Shown here one piece after another: positions 1 through 4,703 of a stretch of DNA of 5,624 nt; the stretch's first letter is position 1, and each line of letters opens with the position of its first letter. The translations under genes were made by a program, and so were the position numbers. Under the pieces are notes generated by a model. The model saw nothing but the letters and a program-made list of their open reading frames with translations, was not told the DNA's origin and searched no databases. The DNA lies in assembly GCA_019264505.1 (NCBI GenBank), contig JAHUZY010000311.1, forward strand, positions 1 to 5,624. Direction: 5' to 3'. The DNA comes from Phenylobacterium sp. (GTDB lineage: Bacteria > Pseudomonadota > Alphaproteobacteria > Caulobacterales > Caulobacteraceae).

Positions 1-371
1 TCATGTCGCTGACCCAGGCGACCCTGACCTTGCCGGGCATCGCGGGTCTGATTCTGACCCTCGCCGTCGCCGTCGACGCCAATGTGCTGATCTATGAGCG
101 GATGCGCGACGAGATCAGGGCCGGGCGAACCGCCATAGCGGCCATGGACGCCGGTTTCTCCAAGGCGATGAGCAGCATCATCGACGCCAACGTCACCACC
201 ATCCTGGCCGCCCTGATCATGTTCCAGTTCGGCTCGGGTCCGGTCCGTGGCTTCGCCTGGACACTGTCGATCGGCGTCGTCACCTCGGTCTTCACCGCGG
301 TGCTTGTGACCCAGGTGCTTCTCGCCCTGTGGTTCCGGGCGGCCCGGCCCAAGACCCTGCCGATCGTTTGA
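1..371 (+). CDS. secD: SecD, protein translocase subunit (C-terminal part only)
   Basis: This is the last 122 residues of SecD, whose start lies left of the window; the first complete codon is at position 3 and the stop is TGA at 369-371. SecD pairs with SecF in the inner membrane and uses the proton gradient to help SecYEG pull secreted proteins across. The visible part is the final membrane region. It has a hydrophobic helix (about residues 10-30 of the visible part) running into VDANVLIYER (24-33), the hallmark of the SecD membrane domain. DANVTTILAA (61-70) then leads into a second helix, and GFAWTLSIGV starts the last long hydrophobic stretch (83-110). A short basic tail (FRAARPKTLPIV) ends the protein. 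The ATG at position 3 is internal and not a start. secF follows 11 nt later, and its Shine-Dalgarno overlaps this stop codon, so the two are probably co-transcribed and translationally linked. Confidence 0.96.
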   Translation, partial: MSLTQATLTLPGIAGLILTLAVAVDANVLIYERMRDEIRAGRTAIAAMDAGFSKAMSSIIDANVTTILAALIMFQFGSGPVRGFAWTLSIGVVTSVFTAVLVTQVLLALWFRAARPKTLPIV

Positions 372-382
372 GGTTGCGAACC

Positions 383-1336
383 ATGTGGCCCCTGATCAAG
401 ATTCTGCCCGTCAAGACCAACTTCCGGTTCGTGGCTTTCGCCAAGTTTGCCGGCGTCGCCTCAGTGCTGGCGGCCGTGGCGTCCTTGTTTCTCGCCCTTT
501 ATCCGCTGACCCCGCCCTGCGGCGGTCTGAACTGCGGCATCGACTTCACCGGCGGCACCTTGCTGGAAATCTCAACGGCGCCCAAGGCGGTGGACCTGGC
601 CGCGGTGCGCAGCGAACTGGGCGATATGGACCTGGGCGATGTCCAGGTTCAGGCCTTCGGCGCGCCGACCTCGGCCCTGGTGCGATTCCAGACGCCTGAG
701 GGGGAGAGCTCGGAACAGGCCATCGCCGAGGTGAAGACCGCCCTGACCGGCGCCCTGGGCGAGGTGGTGTTCGCCAAGACCGAGGTGGTCGGCCCGAAGG
801 TGTCGGGCGAGCTCTTCCAGAGTGGCCTGCTGGCGCTCGGCGTCGCGATCGGCCTCATGATGCTCTACATCTGGTTCCGTTTCGAACTGCAGTTCGGGGT
901 GGGCGCGGTGGTGGGCCTGTTCCACGACGTCATCCTGGCCTTCGGCTTCATCGCCCTGTTCGACCTGGAATTCTCGCTGACCACCATCGCGGCGATCCTG
1001 ACCATCATCGGCTATTCGATGAACGACACCGTCGTGGTGTTCGACCGCCTGCGGGAGAACCTGCGCAAGTTCAAGAAGATGCCGCTGGCTGAAGTCATCG
1101 ATCTGACGATCAACGAGACCCTGTCCCGGACCATCATAACCGGCCTGACAGCGGTGCTGGCCCTGACGGGCCTGGCGATTTTCGGCGGACCGACCCTGTT
1201 CGCCTTCTCGGTGATCATGATCTTCGGCGTGGTGATCGGCACCTATTCCTCCATCTATGTGGCGGCTCCGGTGATCCTGCTGTGGGGCGTCAAGCGGGGC
1301 GAGGAAGAGGCCGAACCGCTGCCGGTGCGCACTTAA
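383..1336 (+). CDS. secF: SecF, protein translocase subunit
   Basis: Complete SecF of 317 aa, a usual length. It is the inner-membrane partner of SecD in proton-driven protein export. The ATG at 383 is preceded by GAGG (370-373, 9 nt away), which overlaps the secD stop; the open frame begins earlier at 329, inside secD, but those codons are not SecF-like. A first transmembrane helix (about 23-41) precedes the family signature GIDFTGGTL (52-60). A periplasmic domain runs to about 134 and VGPKVSGEL (137-145) leads back to the membrane. Five more helices follow (about 147-166, 172-193, 198-218, 250-268, 272-300). They carry HDV (181-183), IGYSMNDTVVVFDRLREN (209-226), which matches the conserved SecF helix-4 motif, and NETLSRTI (244-251). 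The tail is acidic and short. The only cysteines are C46 and C51, bracketing GGLN just before the signature, which is not general in SecF as I recall it. The next gene starts 5 nt downstream. Confidence 0.97.
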   Translation: MWPLIKILPVKTNFRFVAFAKFAGVASVLAAVASLFLALYPLTPPCGGLNCGIDFTGGTLLEISTAPKAVDLAAVRSELGDMDLGDVQVQAFGAPTSALVRFQTPEGESSEQAIAEVKTALTGALGEVVFAKTEVVGPKVSGELFQSGLLALGVAIGLMMLYIWFRFELQFGVGAVVGLFHDVILAFGFIALFDLEFSLTTIAAILTIIGYSMNDTVVVFDRLRENLRKFKKMPLAEVIDLTINETLSRTIITGLTAVLALTGLAIFGGPTLFAFSVIMIFGVVIGTYSSIYVAAPVILLWGVKRGEEEAEPLPVRT

Positions 1337-1341
1337 GACAC

Positions 1342-1701
1342 GTGGCGCGGGACGCACCCAGCCTGGACAGCTTTGGCCCCGGGGGCTTCCGGGTGTCCGG
1401 CGTCTGGCGTCCGGGATCCCTGCTGATCGTCTCCGATGTGGCCGCCCCGTGGCCGGTGCGCCAGCTGGCCGAGGCCACCCCGGACTCCCTCTATCCGGTG
1501 TTCGCCGCGGGCGCGCGAGAGGTGGAGTTCCTGCTTCTGGGGACCGGCGCGGTCAACAGCCTGCCGCCGAGACCTCTGCGCGACCTGCTCCAGAAGGGCG
1601 GCATCGGTCTGGAGTATATGGACACTGCGGCGGCCTCGCGCATGTACAATGTCCTGACCGCCCAGGGCCGCAGACTTGCATGTGCGCTCATCGCCATGTG
1701 A
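1342..1701 (+). CDS. Mth938-like domain protein (DUF498; NDUFAF3-like)
   Basis: Small soluble protein of 119 aa in the Mth938-like (DUF498/DUF598) family, which includes human NDUFAF3, a mitochondrial complex I assembly factor. The biochemical function of the bacterial members is not established. The single fold spans nearly the whole protein: an N-terminal FGPGGFRVSG (11-20), VEFLLLGTGA (61-70), and the diagnostic end GIGLEYMDTAAASRMYNVL (87-105) followed by QGRRLACALI (108-117). The family normally reads close to MDTxAAxRTYNVLxxEGRxV here. I chose the GTG at 1342 because it gives the family's usual N-terminus and begins 5 nt after the secF stop. No good Shine-Dalgarno is visible (only AAGA at 1335-1338, very close), so translation is probably coupled to secF. 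An upstream GTG at 1282 would overlap secF by 55 nt and add non-homologous basic residues. There is no signal peptide or membrane segment. Placement after secDF is common in alphaproteobacteria, as I recall. Confidence 0.88.
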   Translation: MARDAPSLDSFGPGGFRVSGVWRPGSLLIVSDVAAPWPVRQLAEATPDSLYPVFAAGAREVEFLLLGTGAVNSLPPRPLRDLLQKGGIGLEYMDTAAASRMYNVLTAQGRRLACALIAM

Positions 1702-1704
1702 GCT

Positions 1705-1736
1705 AAGCCCAGGGCGCCAGCTGCGCCGGGGGGCTT
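1705..1736 (+). repeat. Imperfect GC-rich inverted repeat after the secDF operon
   Basis: Just after the stop of the Mth938-like gene, AAGCCC (1705-1710) can pair with GGGCTT (1731-1736). Inside that, GGCGC (1713-1717) pairs with GCGCC (1723-1727) around the loop CAGCT. This makes an 11-bp hairpin with a small internal bulge (AG on one side, GGG on the other). No T-run follows (CAAGCCG comes next), so it is not a textbook intrinsic terminator. It may still stabilise the 3' end of the secDF transcript or assist factor-dependent termination. Its position between an operon end and a promoter fits that role, but this is inference. Confidence 0.45.
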
Positions 1737-1745
1737 CAAGCCGAC

Positions 1746-1772
1746 TTGCGCCCCGTCGAGCGCGGCTATAGG
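1746..1772 (+). promoter_or_regulatory. Putative housekeeping promoter for the PuuD-N-like gene
   Basis: TTGCGCC (1746-1752), a 12-nt spacer, then GCTATAGG (1765-1772). This resembles the Caulobacter housekeeping sigma consensus as I know it (TTGACGS, 10-14 nt, GCTANAWC), with mismatches in both boxes. A transcript would start near 1778 and leave a leader of about 20 nt that contains the GGGG ribosome site at 1788-1791. Its location in the only sizeable gap before an otherwise unlinked gene supports it. No start-site data are available. Confidence 0.45.
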
Positions 1773-1799
1773 CCAGGAGCCAGAAACGGGGAAAACGCT

Positions 1800-2405
1800 A
1801 TGCAGGGTCTGCTGTCCAACTTCCGCAATACGATGATCGTGAGCTTCCTGCTCTCGGTCATCATGATCGTCGGCTATCTGGTCCATAATGGCGGGGCCGA
1901 CGTGATCTTCGTCCAGGCCATCCTGCGCTGGACGCACGTGGTGCTCGGCATCCTCTGGATCGGGCTGCTCTACTATTTCAACTTCGTCCAGATCCGCAAA
2001 ATGCCGGACATCCCGGCTGAACTGAAGCCGGCGATCAGCAAGTACATCGCCCCTGAGGCGCTGTTCTGGTTCCGCTGGGCGGCGCTGTTCACGGTGGTCA
2101 CCGGCCTCGCGCTCGCCTGGGCCCGCGGCTACCTGCTCGAGGCCCTCAGCCTGGGCGCGGTGGGCGGCTTTGTCTCGGCCCAGCACACCTTCATCGGTGT
2201 GGGCATGTGGCTGGCCCTGATCATGTTCATGAACGTCTGGATGTTCATCTGGCCAAACCAGAAGATCGCGCTCGGCATGGTCGAGGCCGATGACGCGGCC
2301 AAGGCCAAGGCGGGCCGTACGGCCATGCTGTTCTCGCGCACCAATACGCTGCTGTCCCTGCCGATGCTGGTCACCATGGCCATGAACCAGACCATCTTCG
2401 GCTAG
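1800..2405 (+). CDS. Stand-alone urate hydroxylase PuuD N-terminal-like membrane protein
   Basis: Integral membrane protein of 201 aa. It resembles the membrane domain of PuuD (Urate_ox_N/DUF989), which in full-length proteins is followed by a cytochrome c domain. The ATG at 1800 has GGGG at 1788-1791, 8 nt upstream; an in-frame TTG at 1746 is rejected because it adds only basic, non-hydrophobic residues and overlaps the likely promoter. Predicted helices lie at about 11-28, 36-62, 88-110, 128-151 and 182-199. Family-like blocks are ILRWTHVVLGILWIG (41-55, with H46), FWFRWAALFTVVTG (89-102), QHTFIGVGMW (128-137, with H129) and NVWMFIWPNQKIA (145-157), then SRTNTLLSLPM (179-189). From memory, PuuD has a histidine where this protein has T181. 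There are no cysteines, so no CXXCH heme c site and no fused domain. The protein is shorter than the PuuD membrane domain, apparently lacking a middle segment. A role in urate oxidation is not supported by the neighbours; heme or redox function is possible but unproven. Confidence 0.75.
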   Translation: MQGLLSNFRNTMIVSFLLSVIMIVGYLVHNGGADVIFVQAILRWTHVVLGILWIGLLYYFNFVQIRKMPDIPAELKPAISKYIAPEALFWFRWAALFTVVTGLALAWARGYLLEALSLGAVGGFVSAQHTFIGVGMWLALIMFMNVWMFIWPNQKIALGMVEADDAAKAKAGRTAMLFSRTNTLLSLPMLVTMAMNQTIFG

Positions 2406-2427
2406 GATCTCTCGACGACGACCGGAC

Positions 2428-2470
2428 TTCAGGACCCGCCGCCCTGGCGGGTCCTTTCCATTTCAGGACC
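2428..2470 (+). repeat. 9-nt direct repeat linking the hairpin to the next ribosome site
   Basis: TTCAGGACC occurs at 2428-2436 and again, identical, at 2462-2470. The first copy supplies the left arm of the hairpin at 2431-2455. The second contains the AGGA Shine-Dalgarno (2465-2468) of the gene starting at 2473. GGTCCT (2450-2455) is complementary to AGGACC in both copies, so it could pair with either. The two pairings are mutually exclusive: a 10-bp terminator stem, or a 6-bp stem with a 9-nt loop that hides the ribosome site. The pairings are read directly; regulation by them is inference. Confidence 0.4.
2431..2457 (+). terminator. Hairpin terminator after the PuuD-N-like gene
   Basis: A perfect 10-bp stem, AGGACCCGCC (2431-2440) with GGCGGGTCCT (2446-2455), closes a 5-nt loop (GCCCT). 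It is followed by a short, interrupted T-tract (TT, then CCATTT). It sits 26 nt after the stop codon at 2403-2405 and fits a rho-independent terminator, though the T-tract is weak. Only 15 nt separate it from the next start codon, so the next gene either depends on read-through or has its promoter upstream of this hairpin. Confidence 0.7.
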
Positions 2471-2472
2471 TC

Positions 2473-3165
2473 ATGGACGAAGACGCCACGCCGCCGGCCG
2501 ATGATCTGGACGCCCTGGTCGCCCGGGTGGACCCCGACCGCTGGCTGTCCAGCCGGCTGATCGCCGATGCCCAGGACCGGGCCGACGTCATCGTCCTCTA
2601 CGCCTACGATCACGAACTGGCCCGCGCGCCCAAGGTCGCCTCCAACGCCCTGCTGGGCGAGATCCGCCTCGCCTGGTGGCGGGAGGTGCTGGACGAGGCC
2701 TATGGCGCTGGCCCGGTCCGCCGTCATCCCACGGCGGTGGCCCTGGCCGAAGTGGTCGCCCGGCGCGGCCTGCCGCGGACGCCTCTGGAGACTATGATCG
2801 ACGCCCGCTACCGGCAGCTTGATCCCGAACCCCTGGACGGCGCCGAGGCGGTGCTGCTGGCGCAGGAGACCGCCGGCGCGGCCGCGCGTCTGGCGGCCCT
2901 GATCCTGGCCGATGAGGGGCAGGGCGACCGGGCCGAGGCCGCCGGCGCGCTGTGGGCCCTGGGGCGACGTTGTCTGGCCGGAGAGCCATCTCCCTCGCCG
3001 GAGCTTATCGCCCCCCTGAGAGCCCAGGCCAAGGGGCTGGGGGTGGCCGCCTTTCCGGCCGGCGCCCATGGCGCGTTGGCCAGTGTCTATAGGCGGGGCC
3101 GCGAACCCTCGCCCGTAGGCAAGCGCTGGCGGATCACCCTGGCCGCCCTGACCGGGCGGATCTGA
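2473..3165 (+). CDS. Squalene/phytoene synthase family protein (NDUFAF6-like)
   Basis: Protein of 230 aa with a trans-isoprenyl synthase (squalene/phytoene synthase) fold, in the subgroup that includes human NDUFAF6, a complex I assembly factor. The ATG at 2473 has AGGA at 2465-2468, a short 4-nt spacing. Visible blocks are DRWLSSRLIADAQDRADVIVL (22-42), YAYDHELAR (43-51), LLGEIRLAWWREVLDE (60-75), IDARYRQLDPEPLD (109-122) and a helical QETAGAAARLAALILAD (131-147). The C-terminus ends in RWRITLAALTGRI (218-230). True synthases carry aspartate-rich DxxxD-type motifs for Mg2+-diphosphate binding. Here the first is YAYDHELAR and the second appears absent, so catalysis is doubtful. The length is shorter than the roughly 280-350 aa of catalytic members. 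No carotenoid or hopanoid genes are nearby. An assembly or lipid-binding role is inferred from the subgroup and from proximity to the NDUFAF3-like gene; the exact function is unknown. Confidence 0.85.
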   Translation: MDEDATPPADDLDALVARVDPDRWLSSRLIADAQDRADVIVLYAYDHELARAPKVASNALLGEIRLAWWREVLDEAYGAGPVRRHPTAVALAEVVARRGLPRTPLETMIDARYRQLDPEPLDGAEAVLLAQETAGAAARLAALILADEGQGDRAEAAGALWALGRRCLAGEPSPSPELIAPLRAQAKGLGVAAFPAGAHGALASVYRRGREPSPVGKRWRITLAALTGRI

Positions 3166-3168
3166 GCC

Positions 3169-4566
3169 CTATTCTGCCGCGAGGGCGGGCTGACCGATCC
3201 AGGCATCCAGATCGGCCAGGGCGCGCTCGCCCACCATGCGCTTCTTGGTGCGGCCCCGTTCCTTGGCGCCCAGGCGGCGGCCTTCGGCGTCGCGCTTGGG
3301 GCTCTCCAGGGGCGGGATCAGGCCGTAATTGATGTTCATGGGCTGGAAGGAGCCGGCGCCGCCATCCAGGTGTCCGCCGGTGATATGGCCGATCAGGGCG
3401 CCCAGCGCCGTGGTCGGCGGCGGCGGGGTGATCGGCGACCCGAGGCGCTCAGCGGCCGCCAGGCGACCGGCCATCAGACCCACGGCCGCGCTTTCCACAT
3501 AGCCCTCGACCCCGGTCACCTGGCCGGCGAACCGCAGGCGAGGGGCCGCCTTCAGCCGCAGGGTCCCGTCCAGCAGTCGGGGGCTGTTGATGAAGGTGTT
3601 GCGGTGCAGGCCGCCCAGGCGGGCGAAGACGGCCTTCTCCAGGCCGGGGATCATCCGGAAGATCTCGGTCTGGGCGCCGTGCTTCAGCTTGGTCTGGAAG
3701 CCGACCATGTTCCAGAGCGTGCCCAGCGCATTGTCCTGGCGCAGCTGGACCACCGCATAGGCCTTCTCGTCCGGCTTGTGGGCGTTGGTCAGGCCGACGG
3801 GCTTCATGGGGCCGTGGCGCAGGGTTTCCCGGCCGCGCTCGGCCATGACCTCGATCGGCAGGCAGCCGTCGAAATAGGGGACGTGCTCCCAGTCCTTGAA
3901 CTCGGACTTCGGTCCGGCCAGCAGGGCGTCGATGAAGGCCTCGTACTGGTCCTTGTCCATGGGGCAGTTGATATAGGCCGCCGCATCCCCGCCAGGGCCC
4001 ACCTTGTCGTAGCGGGACTGGCGCCAGCAGACGTCCATGTTCACCGACTCCAGGGTCACGATCGGCGCGATGGCGTCGAAGAAGGACAGCTGGCCCTCGC
4101 CGGTCAGGTCAAGGATGGCCTGCGACAGGGCCGGCGAGGTGAGCGGGCCGGTGGCGATGATGACGCTATCCCACGCCTCGGGCGGCAGGCCGGCGACCTC
4201 GCCCCGGTCGAGGGTGATGTTGGGATGGGCCAGTAGCCTGGCGGTCACCGCGTCGGCGAACCCGTCGCGGTCCACGGCCAGGGCGCCGCCGGCCGGAACC
4301 TGATGGGCGTCGCCGCAGGACATGATGATCGAGTCCAGCCGCCGCATCTCGGCGTGCAGCAGGCCAACGGCGTTCCCGGCCCAGTCATCGGCGCGGAACG
4401 AGTTGGAGCAGACCAGTTCGGCCAACTTGTCGGTCTGGTGGGCGTCGGTGCCGCGCACCGGGCGCATTTCGTGCAGGACCACGGGAACGCCGGCCTGGGC
4501 GATCTGCCAGGCGGCCTCGGAACCGGCCAGGCCGCCGCCGATGACATGAATGGGAGAGAGGCTCAT
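3169..4566 (-). CDS. trmFO: TrmFO, folate/FAD-dependent tRNA (uracil-54-C5)-methyltransferase
   Basis: Complete TrmFO of 465 aa (family about 435-475). It makes 5-methyluridine at position 54 of the tRNA T-loop, using methylenetetrahydrofolate as carbon donor and FADH2 as reductant. The N-terminal Rossmann motif is [13 protein letters not shown] (8-20). HEMRP (32-36) and [11 protein letters not shown] (48-58) follow; C53 matches the conserved catalytic-region cysteine of characterised TrmFO. C235 in [10 protein letters not shown] (231-240) matches the second conserved cysteine. [14 protein letters not shown] (90-103), the second FAD-binding region [20 protein letters not shown] (348-367) and [14 protein letters not shown] (407-420) complete the family pattern. 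I chose the ATG at 4564-4566, with GGGG (complement of 4573-4576) 6 nt upstream; an ATG 12 nt earlier (4576-4578) is possible. The full open frame adds 36 mostly Arg/Pro/Ala-rich residues that are not TrmFO-like. The stop (TAG) faces the previous gene's stop across 3 nt. It is transcribed divergently from the gene at 4704. Confidence 0.97.
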   Translation of the reverse strand: MSLSPIHVIGGGLAGSEAAWQIAQAGVPVVLHEMRPVRGTDAHQTDKLAELVCSNSFRADDWAGNAVGLLHAEMRRLDSIIMSCGDAHQVPAGGALAVDRDGFADAVTARLLAHPNITLDRGEVAGLPPEAWDSVIIATGPLTSPALSQAILDLTGEGQLSFFDAIAPIVTLESVNMDVCWRQSRYDKVGPGGDAAAYINCPMDKDQYEAFIDALLAGPKSEFKDWEHVPYFDGCLPIEVMAERGRETLRHGPMKPVGLTNAHKPDEKAYAVVQLRQDNALGTLWNMVGFQTKLKHGAQTEIFRMIPGLEKAVFARLGGLHRNTFINSPRLLDGTLRLKAAPRLRFAGQVTGVEGYVESAAVGLMAGRLAAAERLGSPITPPPPTTALGALIGHITGGHLDGGAGSFQPMNINYGLIPPLESPKRDAEGRRLGAKERGRTKKRMVGERALADLDAWIGQPALAAE

Positions 4567-4610
4567 GAGCGACCCCATAGCAATGATCTGCGCACTTCGC
4601 GAGCCGGCCC

Positions 4611-4640
4611 TTGCAGGCGGGCGGGGCGCGCGCCTAGTTT
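4611..4640 (+). promoter_or_regulatory. Weak candidate promoter for the membrane protein gene
   Basis: In the 137-nt divergent gap, TTGCAG (4611-4616), an 18-nt spacer and TAGTTT (4635-4640) loosely resemble a housekeeping promoter pointing toward the gene at 4704. The -10 match is poor (3 of 6 bases to TATAAT), and the spacer is very GC-rich. It is the best candidate I see on this strand. No convincing promoter was found for trmFO on the other strand. Confidence 0.2.
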
Positions 4641-4643
4641 CTC

Positions 4644-4658
4644 CGCCGATGGTCGGCG
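4644..4658. repeat. Short perfect inverted repeat in the divergent intergenic region
   Basis: CGCCGA (4644-4649) and TCGGCG (4653-4658) are perfect inverted copies around a 3-nt centre (TGG). The repeat lies between trmFO and the divergent membrane-protein gene, just downstream of the weak promoter candidate. It could be an operator for a dimeric regulator or a leader hairpin. In such GC-rich DNA, a 6-bp repeat can also arise by chance. Confidence 0.3.
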
Positions 4659-4703
4659 ACTCCAGGCGTTTCAAGCCTTTGGCGCGCGGATCGGGGAGCT
4701 GAG

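Noticed and set aside
329..382. Upstream start for secF inside secD
   Set aside because: It would overlap secD and add residues unlike any SecF. The ATG at 383 has a Shine-Dalgarno and gives the standard N-terminus.
572..2186. Minus-strand open frames opposite secF (572-1357) and opposite the Mth938-like and PuuD-N-like genes (1491-2186)
   Set aside because: The translations are rich in H, Q, D, R and E without recognisable motifs, and they run across real genes on the other strand. They are typical high-GC antisense shadows.
2371..3069. Minus-strand open frame of 232 codons opposite the squalene/phytoene-synthase-like gene
   Set aside because: Its composition is G/Q/R-rich and repetitive-looking, it has no motif, and it crosses the terminator. 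The plus-strand gene has clear family blocks.
3370..4236. Long plus-strand open frame (288 codons) opposite trmFO
   Set aside because: It is an antisense shadow of a convincing TrmFO gene. Its translation is low-complexity, rich in G, Q, A, R and D, with no family motif, as expected for the opposite strand of GC-rich coding DNA.
4567..4674. 36-codon N-terminal extension of trmFO
   Set aside because: The extension is mostly Arg/Pro/Ala-rich, unlike TrmFO, which normally begins a few residues before the VIGGGLAG motif, and it would consume most of the divergent promoter region.
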